Of a stretch of 64,000 nt of DNA, positions 47,885-58,224 are shown piece by piece. The notes below the pieces were generated by a model. The model had not been told where the DNA came from. It ran no database searches and worked only from the letters and a program-made list of their open reading frames with translations. Every line of letters begins with the position of its first letter. The first letter of the stretch is position 1. The DNA is from Kappaphycus alvarezii. Lineage: Eukaryota > Rhodophyta > Florideophyceae > Gigartinales > Solieriaceae. Where the stretch lies: contig NADL03000875.1 in assembly GCA_002205965.3 (NCBI GenBank), positions 92,517-156,516 on the forward strand, given 5' to 3'. A program made the position numbers and the translations under genes.

Positions 47885-48100
47885 GTGTAACAATGTCTCT
47901 GTTACACCATTGTGTAACAAAGACTTGTTCGCTGTTGCAAATCCAATTCTCTTTTACACAGTTGTGTAAAAGAGAAACTGCATCGTCTTGACTAATTTTA
48001 GCCTTTTGATTTTCCTTCAATGTTCTTTTTGAAGTGGCGCCCAACGTCATCGTTCTATTTACGTAGTTATATTCTAGATAGTACAGCTCCATTGTTACAC
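47885..48100. mobile_element. MITE-like candidate with hairpins
   Basis: GTGTAACAATG at 47885-47895 and its exact reverse complement at 48090-48100 bound 216 bp without coding frame. Inside lie GTTACAC/GTGTAAC (47901-47918) and a 14-bp perfect hairpin at 47947-47976. No target duplication is visible. Confidence 0.4.
47947..47976. repeat. perfect 14-bp-arm hairpin
   Basis: TTCTCTTTTACACA, two-base loop GT, TGTGTAAAAGAGAA. Confidence 0.8.
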
Positions 48101-48336
48101 CTCTACTTTATAGTAAGTTCTAATGAGCTAACAAAGTATACAAATTCCAGAGAAGAGCTACAGTGCAATCTACATAAACGGGGCTCATCTGGATTCTTGT
48201 GGGAATGCAGGTACACTATATTTACCATTTGCCCCCGACGTTCTAAGACCCACAGCTTCTGTCTCTAATGTTCTCTTAGCAGCGCACTGGCTGCTTCTCT
48301 CCCTGTTTCACTAATGATGTGATCAAATTGATGTAA

Positions 48337-49556
48337 GGAACAGGGAATGATGAGGGATGAGGAGAGAGAATGAAAAGGGAAGTAGGGAAAGAGTGTAGAT
48401 TGAGACGGGAAACAGAAAGGAGGTAGAACGGCAAGGGTAAGGTTGGTGTTGAAATCAAAGGCAAGGTCGTGCTTCTTCTTTACTTGGATGAGCTATAAGA
48501 CTACAACTATATACTGTTTGCCGGTACTCACTTTGGCTTTGCAAAAGTAAAATCAAAGTAGCAAAATCTACATTTGCAGTACTATCTTTGCCTATCCTAC
48601 CCAAGCCGAGATACCTCAGAATTCCGGATGTGCATGCGCGGGAAATTCATAACTACCAATATTCAAAACTTAAGTAAGATTACGTGCATGCTAGCCATGC
48701 ATGCTCTGTAACGCAACCATATGCTAAAACTTTCAACCCGTGAATTATGCCTTACGTGCCCCGCTAACGCAACTATAATCTCTCCGCCTGTAACAAAACC
48801 CAAAGGCGAGAACTTAAAGTATCATAAGAGTAGAAAACAATTTTTTGCGGGCTTGTCTCACGTTGTTACGTAACAGTACGTAAATCTCATGCAGGCCGTT
48901 CAACTAGAATGAGGCCTTACGTGCCATACGTGCATTACTTTAAAAGCAACGTGACTGCATCAACATACTTTGGCTGCATAATTGGGCAAGATTGATTCGT
49001 ACGGAGCCAGTATAATGAGTATAGTGTAAGCTGTATGCAGCCAGTCCAGGCAACTACAAAATAAATATAGAAACCACTGCTTACTTGTGCAGGTAAGGCA
49101 CCTATAAAACTTTACACGTACGAAAGAGAGGAGACAGTACACTTATGCCACATAGGAGACAGTAAAAGTCTGAAATTCTGGGTACAGTACTTTCAGCCTA
49201 GAATAGGGACAAACCATCAACCAACCATAACATGCCGAATGTCAGAATGCTCCACGATGAACAGCTCAGGTATCACCACTTGGGGCGATATGAGTGATAG
49301 AGACGCGTATATAGAAGCCAATTACAGGGCGGAATACCAAGTGGTTTGAAAAATGGCAAAATGCGCCGTGATTCTGAGTTGCCCGAAAATGGGCTTTCTT
49401 CCCAGGCAACTTTCTATTTGGCCCATCTTACTCGTGTCAAAGGTGTGCACACAGAAAAAGGTTGCAACTCCCATTTTCATGCTACATCTGTACACGTGTC
49501 CAGGTGGCAACCCAAAAAAACCATGGGATCGCATACATTCCATCCATTTTTCAACA
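48337..49556 (-). repeat. LTR-2 copy, uninterrupted (minus strand)
   Basis: Matches 24855-25532 plus 28259-28799. On the minus strand it starts TGTTGAAAAATGGATGG at 49556. No internal Copia sequence adjoins, so it is probably a solo LTR. It contains the empty site of the Harbinger insertion near 49011. Confidence 0.8.
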
Positions 49557-49631
49557 CAAATTGTTTTGTATGAAGTGACCCAAATTTTCGTCAAATAATG
49601 AATGCAGTGAACATGCATGCATGATATCATG

Positions 49632-49661
49632 GTGAACATGCATGATATCATGCATGTTCAC
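49632..49661. repeat. 30-bp perfect palindrome in the T1 left end
   Basis: GTGAACATGCATGAT followed at once by its reverse complement. A second partial copy of the arm precedes it at 49608-49631. Confidence 0.85.
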
Positions 49662-49959
49662 TGCTTCCCAAAATTTGTATGGTGAGCCTGTTTAGCCAAC
49701 CACTGTCATTTGAAAAACTCATGAAAGACTCTATAAGTACTGATAAACAATTCGAATGCAGATATTAGTGCGAACAGAGAATTTGTCCTGCTGTCATATT
49801 GTTCGAATTGCAACTTCATTCACGAGAATCAATTGGTATAATAATTGTAGTTTTCCATCAAACCCACGCAAGTAAAGAAGTCAAGCGACTCCAAACATCC
49901 TCAACATTGTTGACCACTACTCAGCCATTCAATCCGCTTTAGAACAACCTCTCTCGCCA

Positions 49960-50193
49960 ATGCCTAAATATCACTCGGTGAATGATGCCTCAACGGATAC
50001 TGATCAGGTCCTGTTTGAGGTGCATGTGGAACAAATAGATGAAGTCAGAAATTGGAACAGTCATGCGGTGTCGCACCTGGAGAGAGAAACCAGGGGAGAT
50101 GGGACTGCAAGAGGGGTGAGAGGGTGGGAAACTAGTATGGGGAGCGGTGGCCGAAGCAAAGCTGATGAGCGACTGGCGATGGGCATTGCTTAG
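49960..50193 (+). pseudogene. remnant of the T-family coiled-coil gene in T1
   Basis: 77 codons. The start MPKYHS equals MPKSHS of the T2 gene and the upstream ~130 bp are alike; after that the sequence differs. It seems to be a start region joined to unrelated DNA by internal deletion. Confidence 0.5.
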
Positions 50194-50331
50194 AAGAAAA
50201 GGGAACTCCAGGGGAGTCGGACAGCAAAAACCAACATGAACAGCAGGAGCGTGCTCATCATATCAAGCTCACCATATCGCGCATGTTCACTGCTTCCTGA
50301 AATTTCGCCATTTGACGAAAATTTGGGTCAA

Positions 50332-51515
50332 TTTATACAAATAAGTACATAGGACTGCCAACCTTTCCATTACTCGCGGTAGACCAACCCAATTTCCCCC
50401 CTTCATACAAAACCATTTGATCACATCATTAGAGGGTTTTGGCAATCACAGTTCGGTGCAAATTGTTGGACATCCGCTTGTGTGCGGCGCCAGCGTTAAA
50501 GAGTAATGGCCCAAAAAGGGCAAGCCAGGTCCGGCTGAAGGGGTCATCAAATAGTGTGACTACAGTTCTGTTCTTTTATGTTAGGCAGAGTGCTGTATTT
50601 AGTGATACCCTAGGATCCGCAGGATCTAGGAGGGAGGCGCAGTTTGCGTCGAAGGCCAACCCTTACTTCTTTCATCCTCGACACTTGCGCAGTCATCTCC
50701 TCGGGCCATCTTTCCTGTTCCCCACCCAAAAACCCGCCTAACCATGAACATGCCAAGTTGATATTGTGTACTACATTGAGATGGGAGCTGATCCGCTCGG
50801 GGCTTGGATATGATTTGCTCAAATAACGAATCCATGCCGAATTTCCTACTTGCACAGCTCTATTGCCAACAGCAGTTGAATGCCAAAAAAGTGAGGGCCG
50901 AGTCGACTCGGTCGCAGCCATCTTCACCGAAGCTTCTAGCGCAGCGCGGAGTTGTTCACTCACATGGCCGGATCGTGCAGTTTTAGTAGGATGTGTACTG
51001 GGACGGGTCCGGCGACCAGGCCTTGATGAGTAGGCCTTCTCCGAATTCCTTAGCCTCTTGCGGCCGAACAGTGTATTCAGTACTGATCCCCGCGCTTGAA
51101 TCAAAGCAGAGCAGCAGGATCATCACTGACAAAAATCTCCATATCGGATAATTTCGATTGATCCTCACCTGCAAGAGAAGTTTGGATCCATCCGCATTGG
51201 CTTTCAAATTATGCGCACGACGACAAGTCCAGACTACAAATGACCACATCGGCGGTTGGCGGAACCCTCCTACCATCGAATCTGCAGACACTCAGGTGAC
51301 AAGTTATCTGTCCTGGTGACTCCGTACAAACACTGATGGGTTCTCCGAAAGAATTGGAACGGAATTGCCTCCATACCCAGTCCTGGGTACTTCTTGTAGG
51401 ATACGACTCGCCGGCCGTCTGCCGTGTAACTGTAATTTGCATCCGGATAACCCCATGCCGCTTCATTACAGATGTAACATGTTTGAGCAAAAGAAAGAAC
51501 TTTATTGCATTAATA
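50332..51515 (-). other. T2 distal part, function unclear
   Basis: Minus-strand frames of 164, 102 and 107 codons overlap or follow each other here (51104-50610, 51291-50983, 51532-51209). None shows a known family. A frame without ATG near 51490-51290 reads CYICNEAAWGYPDANYSY and HQCLYGVTRTDNLSPEC, which could be a Cys/His metal site. Introns are possible. A transposase was not recognised. Confidence 0.3.
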
Positions 51516-52208
51516 TCAGGGGTTGAGTGCAATGTCCGACTCTGTCCGTATCCTCTTTACTTTTGAGCCATTCTCGGCCTCTTTTAAACGGTTGCCATGT
51601 GTCCTTCCATCTTCCTCTCCGGATTTCGCATGCAGCCGCGCCTCGCTGAACTTTCTTTTTAACGATCCTCCACCTCCACCCGATTTTGGGAACTTTCGTT
51701 GCGGGAAATTCTTCGGGGTGGCAATTACCACTCCCTTTATTTCCCAGACCTTCTTCCAGACTTTTCGCCCAAAACCAGTTAGCTTGTCAAGCTCTTTGGT
51801 TACATTCTTCTTTAGCTCTTGAGTAGCTTCAGTCTTGGGCTCGCAACTGTTCAGCTGTGAAAGATGCTTTGCAATCTCAAATGACACCACCTCCATGGTT
51901 GTCTGCGCTTGTCGGCATTCATCCATGATTGTAGCGGAGAATAAATAGATGCAATTTACTTGAATTTCCATAGAGATCGAGGTGAAACGCCGCTCAACCC
52001 TTTCAAGTCTTCGCCTCATGCTCACTATTTCTTTTAAAACACCCCGGATAAGCTTTATAAATGAACCATGAGCCGCTACGGCTTCCTTCTCCTCCATAAG
52101 TCGAGCACGTGCCTCTGCGATTTTCCTCTCACGTTCCATGCAGAACAATTTCCGAATTTCCAGGCCCTCTTTGAAAGGTGCCGGTAACATCGAGTGAGAT
52201 TTAGGCAT
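51516..52208 (-). CDS. T2 coiled-coil protein with nuclear signal, copy 1
   Basis: 230 residues from ATG 52208. Residues 20-100 are charged helices (ERERKIAEARARLMEEKEAV, SMRRRLERVERRF). A second helical part lies at 115-165 (ATQELKKNVTKELDKL). A GGGGG stretch near 180 precedes a basic tail with KRKF and KVKRIR, likely nuclear localisation signals. The gene starts about 340 bp inside the T-family terminal repeat, whose first 400 bp are shared with T1, so it belongs to the element. No family recognised; no DDE, RT or helicase motif. The second copy (55414-56106) codes the same protein. Confidence 0.55.
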   Translation of the reverse strand: MPKSHSMLPAPFKEGLEIRKLFCMERERKIAEARARLMEEKEAVAAHGSFIKLIRGVLKEIVSMRRRLERVERRFTSISMEIQVNCIYLFSATIMDECRQAQTTMEVVSFEIAKHLSQLNSCEPKTEATQELKKNVTKELDKLTGFGRKVWKKVWEIKGVVIATPKNFPQRKFPKSGGGGGSLKRKFSEARLHAKSGEEDGRTHGNRLKEAENGSKVKRIRTESDIALNP

Positions 52209-52489
52209 TGCCGACAGAGGTCGTTGTAAAGCGGAGTGAAGGGCTGAGGAGTGGTGAGCAATGTTGAGGATGTTTGGAGTCGCTTGACTTCTTTACTTGG
52301 GTGGGTTTGATGGAAAACTACAATACTTATACCAATTGATACTCATGATTAGAGTTGCAATTCGAACAAACTGACAGTAGGACAAATTCTCCGTTTGCAT
52401 TAGTATCTGCATTCGAATTGTGTTTCAGGACTGACAGAGTCTTTCATGACTGAATCCAATGACAGTGTACTTTGACGCAAGCTCACCAT

Positions 52490-52544
52490 ATCGTGCATGT
52501 TCACTGCTTCCTGAAATTTCGTCATTTGACGAAAATTTGGCTCA
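52490..52544 (-). repeat. terminal repeat of T2, copy 1
   Basis: Minus strand TGAGCCAAATTTTCGTCAAA, then a hairpin TTTCGTC/GACGAAA and GTGAACATGCACGATATGGTGAGC. Same as the T1 ends with small changes. The other end of T2 is not found; it is probably cut at 50332. Confidence 0.7.
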
Positions 52545-52621
52545 CTTTATACGTGTGTGTATTCTTTACGGGATTTGGGAAAAGCATGTGGGAGAACATG
52601 CTGAGGCGGATTACAGAGAAA

Positions 52622-54231
52622 CTAACATGCGAAGGGGATGAGAGAGGAACTAATCGGAAATGCATCTGGTAAGAACTTGACGCGCTTGCAACCCATGCAA
52701 GCAGAACACAAAGCGCGCGTGATTAGGAGGTGCAGCTCCCATTGGGGAGTGGTGCCTCGACGGGCAGCAGCGAACGTAGAAAGGCGCCGGAAGAAAGTCG
52801 CACCCTCGGCCCCAAGGGCACCGAACACATCAATACCAACAGGAAGAATCCGTATATTGTTCGTGTGACAGACTAGACCGTAGTGCATGTGTTTCGCACG
52901 TTCAGCCACTGAGGCAGCCGCGCCGCCAGATAGGGCACACTGGGAAAGGCGAGAAGTGACCTGTGGATGGGCCACTGTGACATCCAAAGCGATATCCTTC
53001 GGGTCGAGGCCATATGCACCAGGGATAAAAAGATCTATGCGAAGGGCGGACGAGGGAGAGGACGAAGGGGGAAGGGGAGGAAGCAGATGTTCAAGAGAGG
53101 CAGAAATTCCAAGCTCCTTACAGTAACGATGGAGAGCGTTACGCAAGACATTGTGGCGACGAGTCTGCCCATCGTCGTACTTACAGGTGAGGGCATGTTT
53201 GCCCAGGGGATCGAGCAACGGGGCGATGTCGTTGGAACGGCGAGCACATACCGGACATCCATCATGACCAGATAAAATCGCGCGGCCGAGGCGTAGCGAG
53301 ACAGCCGCTATCCAGGCTTGCGAGGACAGATAGGTGCCGCGGTGAGGGTGCGGTAAAGTTGAGAACGCGGAACAGGAGGACGACTCACGGACGGAAATGA
53401 GGCGACATCTGTCGTGGTCAGAGGATGAACGGAAGATCCGATTAAACGTCAAACTGTGAAGCTCAGGCGAGAAAGAAGCCTGGAGCCGTTCGCCGGGGAC
53501 CGGCGTTTGACATCGCTGAAACAGAGAAGTGGGCGACAGGGAAGCCGGAAGATCTGGATAACGGGTAGATAATGAAGAGATCGCGGCCCGAGGCACTTCC
53601 TCCAGGTGTAGGTCTCCCGAGAACGGGAGCAGATCTGAGAAACGGCTGAAAAAATCAATCATCGAAGCCGCATAAGCGGACTCGGGATTGAAGAAGCGAG
53701 AGGAATGCCGAGACCCCCGTAGGAAATAGGAAGGCGGGCTTGCTCCCATTCGGAGTCGGTGCAAGGACCATGAATCTGTGCGAACGCCTCCCGCTGCTTC
53801 CGGTCGAAGCTGACGGCCAAAGCCGTAGATTGGTGGGGGGAGAGTCCGCAGCAGATAAATAACCTTACAGGCGCTCGCACAGAAACGGTGCAAGTGGTAG
53901 GCCATCTGGGCGTCATCGAAGGACTGAAGACAGGAAAAGATGCGATCGACTGCAGCTTGACGGGTGTCGAATGCGGCGCTGACGAAGGAATCGGAACCAA
54001 TGGGAGAGCCGAGAACGGTAAAGCCATCGGGCGTGGAGAAGGGGCAGGGAAGAGTGAGGGGGGAAGGATTATAGGAGAGGCCGTAGACGTGGGTCTTGGT
54101 CATATTCAGTGCGAACCCGATGGGTTTTCCCTGACTCTGGAAGAATTGCAAAGCCCCGAGGGCCGGCGAGCGGGGAACGGCCAAGTTCCCATCGTCTGCA
54201 TACCAAGCGTTGAGCGGGGGCAGGAATATTT
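52622..54231 (-). pseudogene. non-LTR reverse transcriptase with CCHC and PD-D nuclease-like C-terminus, 5'-truncated
   Basis: The minus-strand frame (open to 54343, but 54343-54232 is the neighbour repeat) begins in the RT palm: NAWYADDGNLAVPRS with the YADD box, then FALNMTKTHVYGLS. Two compensating frameshifts near 53.82 and 53.70 kb hide SFDRKQREAFAQIHG and WEQARLPISYGGLGIPLAS, which lie in another frame. The C-terminal part has CPVC..GKHALTC, then RRHNVLRNALHRYC and LRIDLFIPGAY..ALDVTVAHP. That order (CCHC, RHN, PD..D) resembles the restriction-like endonuclease of R2-type LINEs. Fingers and N-terminus are missing, as usual in 5'-truncated LINE insertions. Confidence 0.75.
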
Positions 54232-55413
54232 TATACAAATAAGTACATAGGACTGCCAACCTTTCCATTACTCGCGGTAGACCAACCCAATTTCCCCCCT
54301 TCATACAAAACCATTTGATCACATCATTAGAGGGTTTTGGCAATCACAGTTCGGTGCAAATTGTTGGACATCCGCTTGTGTGCGGCGCCAGCGTTAAAGA
54401 GTAATGGCCCAAAAAGGGCAAGCCAGGTCCGGCTGAAGGGGTCATCAAATAGTGTGACTACAGTTCTGTTCTTTTATATTAGGCAGAGTGCTGTATTTAG
54501 TGATACCCTAGGATCCGCAGGATCTAGGAGGGAGGCGCAGTTTGCGTCGAAGGCCAACCCTTACTTCTTTCATCCTCGACACTTGCGCAGTCATCTCCTC
54601 GGGCCATCTTTCCTGTTCCCCACCCAAAAACCCGCCTAACCATGAACATGCCAAGTTGATATTGTGTACTACATTGAGATGGGAGCTGATCCGCTCGGGG
54701 CTTGGATATGATTTGCTCAAATAACGAATCCATGCCGAATTTCCTACTTGCACAGCTCTATTGCCAACAGCAGTTGAATGCCAAAAAAGTGAGGGCCGAG
54801 TCGACTCGGTCGCAGCCATCTTCACCGAAGCTTCTAGCGCAGCGCGGAGTTGTTCACTCACATGGCCGGATCGTGCAGTTTTAGTAGGATGTGTACTGGG
54901 ACGGGTCCGGCGACCAGGCCTTGATGAGTAGGCCTTCTCCGAATTCCTTAGCCTCTTGCGGCCGAACAGTGTATTCAGTACTGATCCCCGCGCTTGAATC
55001 AAAGCAGAGCAGCAGGATCATCACTGACAAAAATCTCCATATCGGATAATTTCGATTGATCCTCACCTGCAAGAGAAGTTTGGATCCATCCGCATTGGCT
55101 TTCAAATTATGCGCACGACGACAAGTCCAGACTACAAATGACCACATCGGCGGTTGGCGGAACCCTCCTACCATCGAATCTGCAGACACTCAGGTGACAA
55201 GTTATCTGTCCTGGTGACTCCGTACAAACACTGATGGGTTCTCCGAAAGAATTGGAACGGAATTGCCTCCATACCCAGTCCTGGGTACTTCTTGTAGGAT
55301 ACGACTCGCCGGCCGTCTGCCGTGTAACTGTAATTTGCATCCGGATAACCCCATGCCGCTTCATTACAGATGTAACATGTTTGAGCAAAAGAAAGAACTT
55401 TATTGCATTAATA

Positions 55414-56106
55414 TCAGGGGTTGAGTGCAATGTCCGACTCTGTCCGTATCCTCTTTACTTTTGAGCCATTCTCGGCCTCTTTTAAACGGTTGCCATGTGT
55501 CCTTCCATCTTCCTCTCCGGATTTCGCATGCAGCCGCGCCTCGCTGAACTTTCTTTTTAACGATCCTCCACCTCCACCCGATTTTGGGAACTTTCGTTGC
55601 GGGAAATTCTTCGGGGTGGCAATTACCACTCCCTTTATTTCCCAGACCTTCTTCCAGACTTTTCGCCCAAAACCAGTTAGCTTGTCAAGCTCTTTGGTTA
55701 CATTCTTCTTTAGCTCTTGAGTAGCTTCAGTCTTGGGCTCGCAACTGTTCAGCTGTGAAAGATGCTTTGCAATCTCAAATGACACCACCTCCATGGTTGT
55801 CTGCGCTTGTCGGCATTCATCCATGATTGTAGCGGAGAATAAATAGATGCAATTTACTTGAATTTCCATAGAGATCGAGGTGAAACGCCGCTCAACCCTT
55901 TCAAGTCTTCGCCTCATGCTCACTATTTCTTTTAAAACACCCCGGATAAGCTTTATAAATGAACCATGAGCCGCTACGGCTTCCTTCTCCTCCATAAGTC
56001 GAGCACGTGCCTCTGCGATTTTCCTCTCACGTTCCATGCAGAACAATTTCCGAATTTCCAGGCCCTCTTTGAAAGGTGCCGGTAACATCGAGTGAGATTT
56101 AGGCAT
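55414..56106 (-). CDS. T2 coiled-coil protein with nuclear signal, copy 2
   Basis: Same 230-residue protein as at 51516-52208 with no change in the translation; see there for its build. Lies in the second 3.35-kb repeat. Confidence 0.55.
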   Translation of the reverse strand: MPKSHSMLPAPFKEGLEIRKLFCMERERKIAEARARLMEEKEAVAAHGSFIKLIRGVLKEIVSMRRRLERVERRFTSISMEIQVNCIYLFSATIMDECRQAQTTMEVVSFEIAKHLSQLNSCEPKTEATQELKKNVTKELDKLTGFGRKVWKKVWEIKGVVIATPKNFPQRKFPKSGGGGGSLKRKFSEARLHAKSGEEDGRTHGNRLKEAENGSKVKRIRTESDIALNP

Positions 56107-56387
56107 TGCCGACAGAGGTCGTTGTAAAGCGGAGTGAAGGGCTGAGGAGTGGTGAGCAATGTTGAGGATGTTTGGAGTCGCTTGACTTCTTTACTTGGGT
56201 GGGTTTGATGGAAAACTACAATACTTATACCAATTGATACTCATGATTAGAGTTGCAATTCGAACAAACTGACAGTAGGACAAATTCTCCGTTTGCATTA
56301 GTATCTGCATTCGAATTGTGTTTCAGGACTGACAGAGTCTTTCATGACTGAATCCAATGACAGTGTACTTTGACGCAAGCTCACCAT

Positions 56388-56442
56388 ATCGTGCATGTTC
56401 ACTGCTTCCTGAAATTTCGTCATTTGACGAAAATTTGGCTCA
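56388..56442 (-). repeat. terminal repeat of T2, copy 2
   Basis: Identical to 52490-52544. Confidence 0.7.
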
Positions 56443-56508
56443 CTTTATACGTGTGTGTATTCTTTACGGGATTTGGGAAAAGCATGTGGGAGAACATGCT
56501 GAGGCGGA

Positions 56509-57693
56509 TTACAGAGAAACTAACATGCGAAGGGGGATGAGAGAGGAACTAATCGGAAATGCATCTGGTAAGAACTTGACGCGCTTGCAACCCATGCAAG
56601 CAGAACACAAAGCGCGCGTGATTAGGAGGTGCAGCTCCCATTGGGGAGTGGTGCCTCGACGGGCAGCAGCGAACGTAGAAAGGCGCCGGAAGAAAGTCGC
56701 ACCCTCGGCCCCAAGGGCACCGAACACATCAATACCAACAGGAAGAATCCGTATATTGTTCGTGTGACAGACTAGACCGTAGTGCATGTGTTTCGCACGT
56801 TCAGCCACTGAGGCAGCCGCGCCGCCAGATAGGGCACACTGGGAAAGGCGAGAAGTGACCTGTGGATGGGCCACTGTGACATCCAAAGCGATATCCTTCG
56901 GGTCGAGGCCATATGCACCAGGGATAAAAAGATCTATGCGAAGGGCGGACGAGGGAGAGGACGAAGGGGGAAGGGGAGGAAGCAGATGTTCAAGAGAGGC
57001 AGAAATTCCAAGCTCCTTACAGTAACGATGGAGAGCGTTACGCAAGACATTGTGGCGACGAGTCTGCCCATCGTCGTACTTACAGGTGAGGGCATGTTTG
57101 CCCAGGGGATCGAGCAACGGGGCGATGTCGTTGGAACGGCGAGCACATACCGGACATCCATCATGACCAGATAAAATCGCGCGGCCGAGGCGTAGCGAGA
57201 CAGCCGCTATCCAGGCTTGCGAGGACAGATAGGTGCCGCGGTGAGGGTGCGGTAAAGTTGAGAACGCGGAACAGGAGGACGACTCACGGACGGAAATGAG
57301 GCGACATCTGTCGTGGTCAGAGGATGAACGGAAGATCCGATTAAACGTCAAACTGTGAAGCTCAGGCGAGAAAGAAGCCTGGAGCCGTTCGCCGGGGACC
57401 GGCGTTTGACATCGCTGAAACAGAGAAGTGGGCGACAGGGAAGCCGGAAGATCTGGATAACGGGTAGATAATGAAGAGATCGCGGCCCGAGGCACTTCCT
57501 CCAGGTGTAGGTCTCCCGAGAACGGGAGCAGATCTGAGAAACGGCTGAAAAAATCAATCATCGAAGCCGCATAAGCGGACTTCTCTTCATCGCCCTTCTC
57601 TCGCATCACAACGTTGACATATGTGTAAAGAAACTCCTCAACGTCTTCAGTCTTGCCCCCTGTGAACGTTATACGAGCAGCGTTGAGATCCAT
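56509..57693 (-). CDS. chimeric frame: Ty3 gag start fused to LINE CCHC/nuclease part
   Basis: 394 codons from ATG 57693. The first 38 residues (MDLNAARITFTGGKTEDVEE..) are the start of a Ty3 gag placed normally behind LTR and primer site. From about residue 39 (SAYAASMIDFFSRF) the frame is the non-LTR RT C-terminus with CPVC..HALTC, RHN and LRIDLF..DVTV. The join at 57581 is in frame. The LTR promoter at 58089 could transcribe it. It lacks the RT palm. Expression and role are unknown; an accidental fusion is the simplest view. Confidence 0.6.
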   Translation of the reverse strand: MDLNAARITFTGGKTEDVEEFLYTYVNVVMREKGDEEKSAYAASMIDFFSRFSDLLPFSGDLHLEEVPRAAISSLSTRYPDLPASLSPTSLFQRCQTPVPGERLQASFSPELHSLTFNRIFRSSSDHDRCRLISVRESSSCSAFSTLPHPHRGTYLSSQAWIAAVSLRLGRAILSGHDGCPVCARRSNDIAPLLDPLGKHALTCKYDDGQTRRHNVLRNALHRYCKELGISASLEHLLPPLPPSSSPSSALRIDLFIPGAYGLDPKDIALDVTVAHPQVTSRLSQCALSGGAAASVAERAKHMHYGLVCHTNNIRILPVGIDVFGALGAEGATFFRRLSTFAAARRGTTPQWELHLLITRALCSACMGCKRVKFLPDAFPISSSLIPLRMLVSL

Positions 57694-57763
57694 GATTACC
57701 GAAAAGAAATCCCCCCGAAGTGTTCCTTACTACTGCTCAACTCGAATACCTCGGGTGCAACCC

Positions 57764-57780
57764 CCTCCACAAGAGTACCA
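57764..57780 (-). promoter_or_regulatory. primer binding site of the Ty3 LTR
   Basis: Minus strand TGGTACTCTTGTGGAGG, two bases after the LTR end. Starts with TGG, complementary to a tRNA CCA end. The tRNA was not identified. Confidence 0.6.
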
Positions 57781-57782
57781 AA

Positions 57783-58209
57783 TGATAGGGATAAATCGGC
57801 GGGGGAAGAGATCCTCAGAACCAATTACCCTGAGAAGGAGGTGTTGCGAGCGACAAAAGTGCTGCCGTGGTATTGTTGAACGAACAAAAGGGAGTGTATA
57901 TAGAAGAGAGTTGAGGAAGCTACAAGCAAGTATAAAAGGGGCAGGGTCTACCACCGACGCTCTGCGACTGGCGTAAGAAAAAGTGTTCTTGGGTCTGAAG
58001 TTGACTCTCAACTTCCTACTACTCGGGACTTGGCTTGAAGTTGTCTGCCAACTTGCTTGACCTCTCCATGAGGAAGCAGTTTACTCAGCTTATATAGACT
58101 TTTGGCTACCCCTAAAGTCCGAACAAAACTACAGAAGATACCAAGAAATGCATAAAAATACTTTGTGTGGACAATATACTCTAAGCAAAAGATACTTAAG
58201 AAACTAACA
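57783..58209 (-). repeat. Ty3 LTR, 427 bp
   Basis: Minus strand starts TGTTAGTTTCTTAAG and ends CCCTATCA, followed by AA and a primer site, then gag at 57693. TATA box TCTATATAAG at 58089-58098. On its other side the acidic frame ends 15 bp before U3. No second copy is in the window, so the borders rest on TG..CA and the primer site. Confidence 0.65.
58089..58098 (-). promoter_or_regulatory. TATA box of the Ty3 LTR
   Basis: TCTATATAAG on the minus strand, about 110 bp inside the LTR. Confidence 0.55.
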
Positions 58210-58224
58210 ATTAATTTGGTCCTC

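Larger units (their letters stand above)
49576..50330 (+). mobile_element. T1, short TIR element of unknown superfamily
   Basis: The left end starts TGACCCAAATTTTCGTCAAA and the right end finishes TTTGACGAAAATTTGGGTCA; both then run through GTGAACATGC / GCATGTTCAC. The similarity may extend outward (GTAT.AA). The first ~400 bp match the minus-strand start of T2 (52544 downward), including the promoter region and the start MPK.HS of an open frame. T1 is therefore a deletion derivative of the T2 family. Confidence 0.7.
50332..53682. repeat. 3.35-kb direct repeat, copy 1
   Basis: Almost identical to 54230-57581. I noticed only two differences, one substitution near 50578/54476 and one extra G near 56532. 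It contains part of T2 and the 3' part of the non-LTR RT. Confidence 0.92.
54230..57581. repeat. 3.35-kb direct repeat, copy 2
   Basis: Copy of 50332-53682 in the same orientation, offset 3898 (3899 after the extra G). The left junction lies inside the non-LTR RT of copy 1, the right junction inside a Ty3 gag. Confidence 0.92.

Noticed and set aside
50439..50741. 100-codon plus-strand frame, repeated at 54337
   Set aside because: Its identity is due to the 3.35-kb duplication, not to selection; no motif.
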